Positions 45,974 to 56,425 of a stretch of DNA of 64,000 nucleotides are shown here, piece by piece. Both the position numbers and the translations under genes were made by a program. Under the pieces are notes generated by a model. It ran no database searches, had not been told where the DNA came from, and worked only from the letters and a program-made list of their open reading frames with translations. The DNA is from Aegilops tauschii subsp. strangulata (lineage: Eukaryota > Streptophyta > Magnoliopsida > Poales > Poaceae): the NCBI RefSeq assembly GCF_002575655.3, contig NC_053038.3, positions 141,128,885 through 141,192,884 of the forward strand, given 5' to 3'. The first letter of the stretch is position 1; every line of letters starts with the position of its first letter.

Positions 45974-47079
45974 GCACTCTTTAGTGTCTGCTTACGTTAT
46001 GCATCGCTTAATATTACATGCTACTTTATCATCCTGTTCACCGATTAGAGTCTGAGTCAGCTCCAAACTAATGGTCAAACTTGAGTTTTTAAATGGTTGT
46101 GGGGTACATATCGGGGCCGCAATCAATAGTATCTATCTACTATCTGGTTAATCTCTGGTGTCTACTATGAGTTTCATGTAGGGTGGGAAACAAACAGTAA
46201 AGAAGCCATTATCTGTATTTTTTAACTGAAGCCATTATCTGCCTACTATCATTGGTTTTGGGTCTATCCACAGGTTGCTACCATCACTCTGGATTTCTGC
46301 ATGCACTCCTTACATAATCTCACTATGTTTTATTCCTATGCATGTCAGTTATTGTACACAATGGAACTGAACATGTAGAGCAAAAGAGACGAGCCTTGTG
46401 TGGCAATAAAATGTCATGCAGATGTCGCTCCATGGTAGGTGCAAAGGCAGCCGCCCCTCCACCCATTTCGGATTGTAATCGAGAGGAAGATATCTGTTCT
46501 GAGGGGTATCCAGAAGGAGAAGACCGCTCCTTTTTACCCCCTGAGGTCTTCGCTCTAACTTGGCATGCTGATGTTGGTTATATCATGCATATGATGCCTT
46601 GCATTGCTTACTTTATACATCAAATATGTCATCTGCTTAGTTTAGACATGCTTTGTGTGAATGCCATCTGTTTAGTTTATTCATCGTTTCACTACTGGAA
46701 TCAGCTAATTTGCCATCTGCCAGCTCTTTGTCGTCTGCTAGCTGATGGCAAAGAAGCTCTTTGCCATCAGCTACCCAAAAGCAGACGACAAAGAAAGGGC
46801 AGACGGCAAAGAAGCTCTTTGCCATCTGCCAGCTCTTTGCCGTCTGCCAGCCGACGGCAAAGAATCTTTGCCGTCCGCTGGCGGACGGCAAAGAGTGAGG
46901 TGGCCCCCACCCCCCGCCCGTTTGGGAAAAACTTAACGGGCCACCTCTTTGCCGTCCGCTAGCAGACGGCAAAGAGGCAAAAAAGCGGACGGCAAAGAGG
47001 GGCGGACGGCAAAGAGCTCACTACCTAACGGCCCGTACCCCCTGCCCGTTACTCACTTCATCTCTCCCTCGCCATTTCT

Positions 47080-47360
47080 CTCCTCCCACCCCGTCGCCGC
47101 CGCCGCCCCGTCGCCCCCGCCGCCCCGGGGCCCCGTCGCCCCCCCCCCCCGCCCCGGCCCCCGGCCGCCCCGCGCCCCACCGCCCGGGCCCGGCACCCCG
47201 CCGCCCCGTCGCCCCCGCCGCCCCGGCTCGCCGCCGCCCCCACCGCCCCGTCGCCCCCGTCGCCCCGCGCCCCACCGCCAGGGCCTGGCCCCCCGCCGCC
47301 CCGGGCCGCCTCCTCCACCGCCCCGCCCCCCTCCTTCACCGGCCTCCTCCACCCCCCAGG
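47080..47360. repeat. C-rich ccg/cgcccc array in the small CACTA
   Basis: Almost unbroken cgccgccccgtcgccccc-like repeats with runs of 6 to 12 C. The open frames on both strands here are products of the repeat, for example Pro/Arg-rich text on plus. Confidence 0.85.
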
Positions 47361-47489
47361 TGAGCCCCCCTTTTTTCCGTTTTTTTCTGTTTTTTTTCTG
47401 TTTTTTTCCTTTTTAGTTTTAGTTTTAGTTTAGATTTAGTTTTAGTTGTAGTTTTAGGTTTAGTTTTAGTTTTAGGTTTAGTTTAGTTT

Positions 47490-47832
47490 GAGGAAAGAAG
47501 AAGAAGAAGAAAAAAGAGGAGAGGAGGAGAAGAAGAAGAGGAAAAAGGAAAGGAAGGAGAAGAAGAGGAGGAGGAGAAGAAAAAAGAAGAAGAGGAAGAA
47601 GAAGAAGAAGAAAAAAGAGGAGAGGAGGAGAAGAAGAAGAGGAAAAAGGAAAGGAAGAAGAAGAAGAGGAGGAGGAGAAGAAAAAAGAAGAAGCGGAAGA
47701 AGAAGAAGAAAAAAGAGGAGAGGAGGAGAAGAAGAAGAGGAAAAAGCAAAGGAAGAAGAAGAAGAGGAGGAGGAGAAGAAAAAAGAAGAAGAGGAAGAAA
47801 AGGAAGAATAGGAAGAAGAAGAACAAGAAAAA
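47490..47832. repeat. Polypurine GA-rich array
   Basis: About 340 bp of nearly pure purine on plus (gaagaagaagagg words). A segment of about 115 bp, aaaaagaggagaggaggag onward, is repeated about three times (47510, 47610, 47708). Tracts like this can form triplex DNA. Confidence 0.85.
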
Positions 47833-47842
47833 AGAGGAAAAA

Positions 47843-48575
47843 ACCCCGACCCGGCAGGGCACCCCGACCCCGACCCGGCACCCCGACACGACACCCCGAC
47901 CCCTAGACCCCGACCCCGACACCCCGACCCCAACCCCGACGCCGACACCCCGACCCCGACCCGACACCCCGACCCGACACCCCGACCCAACACCCTGACC
48001 CGGCACCCCGACCCGACCCGACACCCCGATCCGGCACCCCGACCCGAGACCCCGACCCCGAGCCTGACCCGACACCCCGACCCCGACACCGACACGGCAC
48101 CCCGACCTCGACCCGGCACCCCGACCCGACACCCCGACCCCGAGACGGCACCCCGACCCGAAACCCCGACCCGGCACCCCGACCCGACACCCCGACCCCG
48201 AGACCCCGACCCCGAGCCTGACCCGACACCCCGACCCCGACACCGACACGGCACCCCGACCCCGACCCGGCACCCCGACCCGACACCCCGACCCCGAGAC
48301 CCCGACCCCGAGCCTGACCCGACACCACGACCCCGACACCGACACGGCACCCCGACCCCGACCCGGCACCCCGACCCCGAGACCCCGACCCCGACACCCC
48401 GACCCCGAGCCTGACCCGACACCCCGACCCCGACACCGACACGGCACCCCGACCCGACACCCCGACCCCGAGACCCCGACCCCGACACGGCACCCCGAGA
48501 CCGACCTGACACCCCGACCCCGACCCCGAGACGGCACCCCGAGACCGACATGACACCCCGACCCCCGACACCTCC
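47843..48575. repeat. ccccgac minisatellite, G-rich on the minus strand
   Basis: Over 700 bp of accccgacccgac / ccccgagacc words. The variant agcctgaccc occurs at 48061, 48215, 48311 and 48408, giving higher-order spacings of 154, 96 and 97 bp. The minus strand is a series of GGGG and GGG runs with 2-7 nt gaps, fitting G-quadruplex rules repeatedly. Minus frames of about 370 codons here are low-complexity artefacts. Confidence 0.88.
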
Positions 48576-48997
48576 CGAAAAGGTGTTCTTTGGCCTTCCA
48601 GAAGCCGACGGGGTCATATATTTGTGAATTATTAGTTAGGTCATATATCTTTCGATTTTGTTATGAAAAACATCATATATAATTGTGTTGATCGGGTAGT
48701 TTTAAATGTGCAGTTGTTTCATCGCTGCGAGGTTTGGTGTTCGACGACCTCGCCGTGCGTTTGACGAGCTCTGCCCCTTCGTTCGTGGGTGAGCACAAAT
48801 GACATGTCCTCCTCCCCCATTAATTATTTGATCTATTCCGATGAAACTTGATAGCTATCTACATATGTGTCTTGAATCATCAGTATGCGTAACCAATATG
48901 TGTCTCTCGTTCGAAAGCGTCATAGTTATAAATATGCATGCATTTGCATATTTATAACCTTGATTCTTTCGAATTGTCCAACGCTATCCATGGACAT

Positions 48998-49215
48998 CCC
49001 GAGTATGTTTAGATTGGGTTCGTTTTCCCATATGCTTTGCTCCGGATCCGACGCATAAATTTCGTCAGTGCCTCCCCTGTTGTTCTCCGGGTACACATCC
49101 TCTCTGTTTATTGCAGAGACGTGTATCAGGAGAACAGCGGGGAGGTGCTGCCGAAATTTTGCGTAGGATCCGGAGCATAGCATGGGAAAATGAACCCAAT
49201 CTATACATACTCGGG
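48998..49215. ncRNA. Long near-perfect hairpin in the small CACTA (possible small-RNA precursor)
   Basis: The left arm from cccgagtatgtttagattgg (48998) pairs with the right arm ending ccaatctatacatactcggg (49215). The stem runs through ctccggatcc/ggatccggag and tctctg/cagaga to a 7-nt loop, TTTATTG (49107-49113). Arms are about 100 nt and roughly 85 percent complementary, with a few 1-2 nt bulges. Such a foldback transcribed from either strand could be diced into small RNAs. The minus strand of the hairpin is also part of an open frame of 102 codons (49234-48926), which I think is incidental. Fold and size are seen; processing is inferred. Confidence 0.6.
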
Positions 49216-50216
49216 TGGGATTAGGACCTATCATTACCTATTAGAGTGTAGGTTGCATGGACGTAATAAAATTGACAAAGTAGATCAACTGATGAATATA
49301 TACATGGTGAATTATATATATTTATTTGTTGTGTGTCTAGTAGCTCTGAAAGTCAACTAGCTAGTTATTAATTTGTAGGCTAATTTCTATTAGACTTGTA
49401 GGCTAATTTGTAGGCGGCTCCTGTGATATATTTGCTGTGATATATTTCCTGTGATAATTGTTGGATATAAGAAAAACAGAATAAAAAGAGGCAGTGCAGG
49501 CTCTTTGCCGTCCGCCGCGAACGCCAAAGACACCTTTGCCATCGGTGGCAGACGGCAAAGGGGGCACGTGGCGCCCATCTGTGCTTCTTGAGGGATGGAC
49601 CATTTGGCAAATTTGCCTACCGTGGCGGACGGCAAAGCTAAGCTGACGGCAAAGACTTTGCCTTTGCCGTCCGCCGTGGCAGATGGCAAAAAACAGCGGG
49701 CGCTGACGCATTGCTGACGTCAACTGGCGGACGGCAAAGAGGCGCTCAAATTTGCCGTCCGCTGGCGGACGGCAAAGGCCGCCGTTAGCCACCTAACGGA
49801 CTAACGCTGGCGGACGTCCAGTATTTTTGCCGTCCTTCCTCTTTGCCGTCCGCTGCTGTAGGCAAAGGACTCTTTGCCGTCCGCCATAAAAAGCAGACGG
49901 CAAAGGACCTGTTTGCCGTAGCCTACTTTGCCGGAGCCTTTTGCCATCCGCGGCTGACGGCAAAGGCCTTTGCTGTCCGCCGTTCGAGCCTTTGCTGTCC
50001 GTCGTGGCAGACGGCAAAATAGCTGTTTCCTGTAGTGTTTATGTGAATTATGCAATGCCATCTTATTTAGCCAGGCATCATATATGTTCATTTTGCAATG
50101 CCATCCTTCTTATCCAGTCATCTTATATGTGAATTATATCAGGCCATCCTTTTTTTCATTATGTATTACATTTCTCAACAATGTCAGTACATTCAACTAC
50201 TCTTTGTGTGCATCAG

Positions 50217-50365
50217 CCATTTGACACGGTGATGGAAAATTCTGGAGTGAAAACAAGGTCTTCAGAGCAGACTATGCTATCTTACGAAGCGCATATCTCG
50301 CTGGTTACGGATAGCTCCTCAAAGGAGGATTCAGAGATAGATGACCAGTCCTATTTCCCCCCAAG
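50217..50365 (+). other. Exon-like segment, DDQSYFP module copy 1
   Basis: Acceptor ctttgtgtgcatcag, donor CCAAG|GTGTATG. Text: SGVKTRSSEQTML and SSSKEDSEIDDQSYFP. 149 bp, one base shorter than its copy at 50712-50861. Confidence 0.6.
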
Positions 50366-50711
50366 GTGTATGCTCTAACTTTGGAAGGGTTATGTTGCTC
50401 ATATCGTGTGTATGATGTCTTGCATTGCCATGTCATTTGATTAGTTTAGACATGCTTTGTGTGAATGCCACCTGTTTAGTGTCTAATTACCATATATGTG
50501 AATTATTCATTGCCATCTTGTTGCAAGACATTATATATGTGAATTATGCAATGCTATCTTGTTGCAAAGGCATTATATATGTGAATTATCCAATGCCATG
50601 CTGTTTAGCCAATCATCATGTATGTGAATTATATCATGCTATCATTTTTTTGTATTACGTGTTCCATTTGTCGACACATTTGTATATTCAACTACTCTTC
50701 CTGTGCATCAG

Positions 50712-50861
50712 CCATTTGAAGCGGTCATGGAAGTATCTGGAGTGAAAACAAGGTATTCAGAGCGGACAATGCTACCTGCTGAAGCAGACATCTTGCTGGT
50801 TACAAAGAGCTCCTCGGAGGAGGATTCAGAGACTGATGACCAGTCCTATTTCCCCTCTGAG
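50712..50861 (+). other. Exon-like segment, DDQSYFP module copy 2
   Basis: Acceptor cctgtgcatcag, donor CTGAG|GTCTATG. Text: SGVKTRYSERTMLPAEAD and SSSEEDSETDDQSYFP. 150 bp and phase-neutral. Surrounding intron text (catatatgtgaattat words) is duplicated together with it. Confidence 0.6.
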
Positions 50862-51483
50862 GTCTATGCTCAAACTTGGGAGGGTTATATTACCCATGTC
50901 ATGCATGTTGTCTTGCATTGCTTACTTTTTACATCATATATGGATTTCCATCTGCTTACTTGCTTACTATATAAATCATATATTTGAATTATATCATGCG
51001 ATCATGTTTACATACACATCATGTATCTGAATTATGGCATGGCAACCCATTTAATAAAGACATCATATAGTTATATCATCTCATCCTATTTAGTGTTTAC
51101 GGTCATCATATTTTGAATTATGTCATTCTATCCGTGAATTATATCATGCTATCATGTTTCCATAGGCGGCATGTATGTGAATTATGGCATGCCAACCTAT
51201 TTAATAAACACATTATATAGTTATATCATGTCATCTTGTTTACATAGTCATCATATTTTGAACTATGTCTTTCCATCTTTTTTAGTTAGCCATCATAATG
51301 AGAAATTGTGTCATGTTATCCTGTTTAGTTAGCCATCATATATGTGAAATTGTCTCATGCTATCCTGTTTGGTTAGACAACATAAATGTGAATTATTTCA
51401 TGCCCTCTTTTATTCCCCACTATCCATTGCACCTGTCTTATCATACAATGTCTGTACATTCAATTACTTTTCTTGTTTATCAG

Positions 51484-51850
51484 CCATTTGAATTGGAGAG
51501 GGTGATCGCAGTATCTAATGGAGTAACAACACGGTCTTCAAAGAAGATAGTGCTACCAGTTGATGCAAATAGAACCACGGTTGTACTTGCCCAAGAACCA
51601 GCCCCACCACACATAACCCAGACTCGCAGATTGTACCGCTACCCAATTGGACAAAGAAACAACTACACCCCTTCTAACCCCAACCCCAACAGATAGTAAC
51701 CCAGTTCCAGTTGACACAACACCGTCTCCACCACAGAGCACCCTAACACGATCAGTTAGTAAGGGAACTGCAGTGCCCAAAGCACGAGGACCACCACTCC
51801 AAATCCCAACTCAACACTTAAAGGAGAAGAAGAATTGTTTTCAAGTCAGG
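51484..51850 (+). other. Exon-like segment, third PFE module with longer tail
   Basis: Acceptor cttgtttatcag. It starts PFELERVIAVSNGVTTRSSK like the two modules upstream, then diverges into a Pro/Thr-rich tail. The tail contains a stop in this frame near 51693; the overlapping frame stays open to 51937. Confidence 0.5.
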
Positions 51851-52984
51851 TTCTGTAGCTATGGTTCATACTCCTTTGCTCTTGCATCACTGTATTTACT
51901 CATACCAACTATTTACAAATTTGATGGATGGAATTGAAACTCCAATGGCGCAACAGGTATGTTTTAAACCTGTTTCTTTAACTGGTTTGCTATTGTAACT
52001 TGCTCTATGTTGTTTGCAGTTTCAATTGAATAAACATTTATGTTCTCATGTCATGCACATTACAAGTGTTGTTATAGCTCTATAGTTTCCCACACTTACA
52101 TTATGTCTATTCTGCTTTGTCTTGAACAAATATTATTTGAACTGTTTCTCTCTTGATTTGGCAACAAAAACTAGAATGATATAGACCATAAAGTGACCAT
52201 GGTACATAGATATATGTTTGTTTCATGCTGTTATCCTGTCCACTTTACGACTGGACTGATTTACCAAAATGAGTTTCATATACAACATGTTAAACCTGTG
52301 ATATGTCTGCTTGTTTCTCTTTTAGAATGTGGACAAAATATTGGAGAACAGTACCCCGTTATGCAATGGTAAAGGAAGTAATGCAGATAAGGTTCAAGAT
52401 AGTGAGACATCCCTGTTGGTCACCAAGAAAGCTGATAAAAACTATCTTGACGACAGTGAGAGAACCAAAAAGTCCTGTCTTGATGTAGTGTTCGACTTAC
52501 TGGCTACTACTGCTGGCACAAGCTCTTCGAACTCGCTGCCCGAATCAGTTCGTCTTCTTGAGTCTCAACTTCAAGTTGAAAGACATCGATCAGATGTGAT
52601 GTGACAGGAAGCTGAAGGACTGAGGAAGTCCCTGTAGAATTCAGATGCATACTTTCTGGTGCAACAACAAGCGCTAGAGGATTTAAGCGCCAAACAAGAG
52701 AAAGTTAATAAGCTTGCTAAGCATCTTGCCAGCATTATGGGTACCCAGGATATTGTTTCTTGAGATCTTCTGAAGTGGTTTCAGTTCTGGACTTGTTTTG
52801 TTGCGGCGTTTATTTGCATTGGTCGCCAACTTTGACAACCAGTGAATATGATATGCTTCTTTGTTCCCTATATTTGCACTGGTGGCGAACTTTGATGCCC
52901 AGTGGATGTAATATGTGTAATAGCCATGATAGCCTAGCGTAAGTTGCTTGCTTATTTATTTCCTTGTTGTCTTGTTTATTTGTT

Positions 52985-54000
52985 TGCTTGTAGTCAGTGC
53001 AGTTCTTTTTCCGCGGTTTGGCCGCAATAACCTATTTTCTAAAACTAGGCCATAATAACCATGGGCTACATATTTACTGTAGTTACCATGGGCCTCCTAC
53101 GGGCCAAAGAAACAATGGGCCTTGTAAGGGCCGTAGAAACAATGGGCCTTCTACGGGCCGTAGCATCAATGGGCCTTGCACTGGCCTTATGTTCGATCGG
53201 CCAAACATGGGCCAATAACAGACCGCATTATGGGCCGTAAACGGGCTAGATTTGGAATCGTCCGTTCATCGGCCGACAATAACGGGCCATCGTTAACCGT
53301 CTGCATTTGATGACGCTATGAAAATGGCCCAACGGGTTGCAAACGGGCCGATTGTTACCATGGGCTGAATTTGGCCCACAAGCAGAAAAGGCCAGTAACG
53401 GGCCGTAAGTAACCGAATGCTGGAAATAAGCCCAAGAATAAATGGGCCCTGAGAAGGCCGAAAGATAACATGGGTTGGAAAGGGCCCAATGAAATAATGG
53501 GACGTTAGTGGGTATGAAGCGATACACTGTTCATCGCGGGCCAGGTTCACTATGGGTCGTTAATGGGCCAAGAGTTACAAATGGCCTCGTATGGGCCGAA
53601 AGACATCATGGGCCATACATGGGCCAGAAGTTACAACGGGCTGGAATCATATTGGATGGCCCAGATGAAGCTACTGGGCTTAATTCCGGTAGGCTGTAAC
53701 GGGCCGTGAGTTAGCTTGCCGTAAATGGGCTATATAGGAATAGGCTTTCCGTGGGCCATCCCATTAGCTTTTGACCAAGTCAAACGGGCCGTCCATTTCA
53801 CCGGAATGGGCCTTTGTTGGGCCGTGCCACATGTTGACCTATCATAGGCGACTCCTATCCAATGAATGGATGACATCTGTCCCAACGGTGAGTGAACATG
53901 TGTTTCCTCCGGCCAATGACAATTTTACACGTGGAAAATCCTCATTGGTCCGGGCTGTTAACGGGTTATCGGATCCAAAACCGGACCCGATAGCTTAACG
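52985..54000. repeat. gggcc-type subterminal repeat zone of the large CACTA
   Basis: Dozens of atgggcc, gggccgt and ggcccat words spaced about 15-40 bp on both strands, ending before the terminal repeat zone. No coding region. Confidence 0.75.
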
Positions 54001-54252
54001 GCGACCCGTTATGGTGGATGCACGTGTCGGTGACCCTTGATGAAAGCACTTCCATGACGCGGCATTTATCATCATGGAAGTGAACACTTCTGTGATGATA
54101 ATTTTGGTAATGTCATGGAACACTTCTATGACAGCATAGGTATGACTATCTTGATTCTGTCATAAAATCGCCATGGATGTACATGCATGACAGAAAATGT
54201 GACCTACTATGACAAATACGTATCATCACGGAAGTGTAATTTTTTTGTAGTG
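54001..54252. repeat. Terminal zone of the large CACTA
   Basis: At least four copies, direct or inverted, of atcatca(c/t)ggaagtg / cacttctgtgatgat, and several tatgaca words. It ends in atttttttgtagtg at 54252, the CACTA terminal repeat in reverse. Confidence 0.8.
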
Positions 54253-55150
54253 CCCTCAACTAGTCTTTGTTCGTTTTGTAACTCCTGTTTCGAGCTACTA
54301 ATCATAGCAACTGAACCAGTATCAAGTACACATCAATAACATGTATATAATATATACTTTTGTTCACTTTGCCATCCTTCTTATCCGCCAAGTATTTGGG
54401 GCAGTTCCGCTTCTGGTGACCATTTCCTTCGAAGTAGAAGCACTCAGTTTCATGCTTGGGTCTAGCTTTGGACTTCTTCATGGGAGTGGCAACTTACTTG
54501 TCATTCTTCTTGAAGTTCCCTTTCTTTCCCTTGCCCTTTTACTTGAAACTAGTGGTCTTGTCAACCATCAACATTTGATGCTTTTCTTGATTTCTACCTT
54601 CGTCGATTTCAGCATCACGAAGAGCTCGAGAATCGTTTTCGTCATCCCTTGCATATTATAGTTCATCACGAAGTTCCAGTAACTTGGTGATAGTGACTAG
54701 AGAACTCTGTCAATCACTATTTTATCTGGAAGATTAACTCCCACTTGATTCAAGCGATTGTAGTACTCAGACATTCTGAGCACATGCTCACTGGTTGAGC
54801 TATTCTCCTCCATCTTGTAGGCAAAGTACTTGTCAGAGGTCTCACACCTCTCGACTCAGGCATGAGTCTGAAATACCAATTTTAGCTCTTGGAACATCTT
54901 ATATGCTTTGTGGCGTTCAAAACGTTTTTGAAGTCCCGGTTCCAGGCCGTAAAGCATGGGGCACTAAACAATCAAGTAGTTATCGTACCGAGCTTTCCAA
55001 ACGTTCATAACGTCTGTATCTGCTCCTGCAATAGGTCCGTCACCTAGCGGTGCATCAAGGACATAATTCTTCTGTGCAGCAATGAGGATAATCCTCAGAT
55101 CAAGAACCTAGTCCGCATCATTGCTACTATCATCTTTCAACATAGTTTTT
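54253..55150 (-). pseudogene. Decayed Copia gag
   Basis: The minus strand parallels the Angela gag at 27768-26800: a zinc-knuckle region (gaagtagaagcactcag, with the C-x-x-C...H...C spacing), the LVKGKGK-like basic stretch, and the MLYGLEPGL-like region near 54950. It holds several stops and indels. The gag start lies near 55145. The left side is cut at 54253 by the CACTA end, so protease and pol are absent here. Clearly older than the Angela element. Confidence 0.75.
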
Positions 55151-56425
55151 CTCTAGGAACATATCAAAAATAAACGGGGATCTACATCACGAGCTATTGA
55201 TCTACAACATAGTTATGCAAATACTATCATGACTAAGTTCACGATAAATTAAAGTTCAATTAATCCTATTACTTAAGAACTCCCACTTAGATAGACATCC
55301 CTCTAGTCATCTAAATGAGCACGTGATCCATATCAACTAAACCATGTCCGATCATCACGTGAGATGGAGTACCTTTCAATGGTGAACATCACTATGTTGA
55401 TCATATGTACTATATGATTCACGCTCGACCTTTCGGTCTCAGTGTTCTAAGGCCATATCTGCATATGCTAGGCTCGTCAAGTTTAACCCGAGTATTATGC
55501 GTGTGCAAAACTAGCTTGCGCACTTTGTATGTGAACGTAGAGCTTATCACACTCGATCATCACGTGGTGTCTCAGCACGAAGAACTGTTGCAACGGTGCA
55601 TACTCAGGGAGAACACTTATACCTTGAAATTTAGTGAGGGATCATCTTATAATGCTACCGCCATAATAAGCAAAATAAGATGCATAAAGGATAAACATCA
55701 CATGCAATCAATATAAGTGATACGATATGGCCATCATCATCTTGTGCCTTTGATCCCCATCTCGAAAGCACCGTCATGATCACCATCGTCACTGGCTTGA
55801 CACCTTGATCTCCACCGAAGCATCGTTGTTGTCTCGCCAACTATTGCTTCTACGACTATCATTACCGCTTAGTGATAACTTCAAGAAATTACACGGCGAT
55901 TGCATTTCATACAATAAAGCGACAACCATATGGCTCCTGCCAGTTGCCGATAACTGTTACAAAACATGATCATCTCATACAACAAACTATATATCATCAC
56001 ATCTTGACCATATCACATCACAGCAAGCCCTGCAAAAACAAGTTAGACGTCCTCTACTTGTTGTTGCAAGTTTTACGTGGCTGCTACAGGCTTCTAGCAA
56101 GAACCGTTCTTACCTACGCATCAAAACCACACCGATTTTTCATCAAGTGTGCTGTTTTAACCTTCAACAAGGACCGGGCATAGTCACACTCGATTCAACT
56201 AAAGTTGGAGAAACAGACACCCACTAGCCACCTGTGTGCGAAGCACGGCGGGAGAACCAGTCTCATGAACGCGGTCATGTAATGTCGATCTGGGCCGCTT
56301 CATCCAACAATACTATCGAATCAAAGTATGACATGCTGGTAAGCAGTATGACTATTATCACCCACAACACTTTGTGTTCTACTCGTGCATATAACATCTA
56401 CGCATAGACCTGGCTCGGATGCCAG
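55151..56425 (-). other. Leader and primer-binding site of the older Copia
   Basis: The leader is similar in order and words to 27769-29066 (for example ctcgacctttcggtc and atgctaggctcgtcaag) but diverged. The primer-binding site at 56424-56412 reads TGGCATCCGAGCC on minus, two changes from TGGTATCAGAGCC. Confidence 0.75.

Larger units (their letters stand above)
46690..50037. mobile_element. Non-autonomous CACTA transposon (gccgtcc type), complete
   Basis: The left end reads CACTACTGGAATCAGCTAAT and the right end in reverse complement CACTACAGGAAACAGCTATT. A perfect 3-bp duplication, TTT, lies at 46687-46689 and 50038-50040. Both ends carry many copies of gccgtccgc / gcggacggcaaag (46720-47020 and 49500-50020), the expected subterminal transposase-binding arrays. 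Length 3348 bp. No transposase frame is present. The interior holds CCG-rich, purine-rich and ccccgac repeats and a long hairpin. It sits in an intron of the gene-like unit; flanking intron text rejoins smoothly. Confidence 0.92.
43586..52762 (+). pseudogene. Multi-exon gene-like unit of unknown function within the CACTA element
   Basis: Exon-like segments bounded by AG and GT: first exon ending 43786 (CCAAAGAG|GT), 44788-44974, about 45743-45973, about 46348-46536, 50217-50365, 50712-50861, 51484 to about 51850, and 52327-52762. The second and third share text of equal length (PKIFFPSPDSQ and PQIFFPVTGSH). The 50217, 50712 and 51484 exons all start PFD/PFE and carry SGVKTR or NGVTTR; the first two continue SSSKEDSEIDDQSYFP and SSSEEDSETDDQSYFP. 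The last part, SVRLLESQLQVERHRSDVM then QQQALEDLSAKQEKVNKLAKH, looks like a coiled coil and is broken by TGA near 52602 and TAG near 52634. I recognise it as a repeated Triticeae protein type but know no function. It may be a TnpA-like accessory protein or captured host exons. Confidence 0.55.
43101..54252. mobile_element. Right portion of a large CACTA transposon with gene-like cargo
   Basis: The right end at 54252 reads, in reverse complement, CACTACAAAAAAATTACAC, a CACTA terminal repeat. Inside it (53990-54240) the word atcatcacggaagtg and its inverse cacttctgtgatgat recur. Further in (52980-53800) are dozens of atgggcc/gggccgt words. Both layers resemble the subterminal transposase-binding repeats of CACTA elements. 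The left terminal repeat was not found. No TNP2-type transposase is visible. The start coordinate is only where the gene-like unit's upstream region becomes recognisable. At the right, Copia gag sequence follows immediately, so the element inserted into that Copia. Confidence 0.7.

Noticed and set aside
47488..47811. Plus-strand Glu/Lys-rich frame
   Set aside because: Direct translation of the polypurine tract, no other coding evidence.
47425..48617. Two minus-strand open frames of 370 and 379 codons, Gly/Val/Ser/Arg-rich then Ser/Phe/Leu-rich
   Set aside because: They lie entirely in the ccccgac and polypurine arrays; lack of stops follows from the repeat words, and overlapping frames are equally open.
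50380..51440. Regularly repeated catatatgtgaattat words, considered as a CRISPR-like or satellite array
   Set aside because: Spacing is irregular, the words are degenerate, the context is plant intron sequence duplicated with exons.
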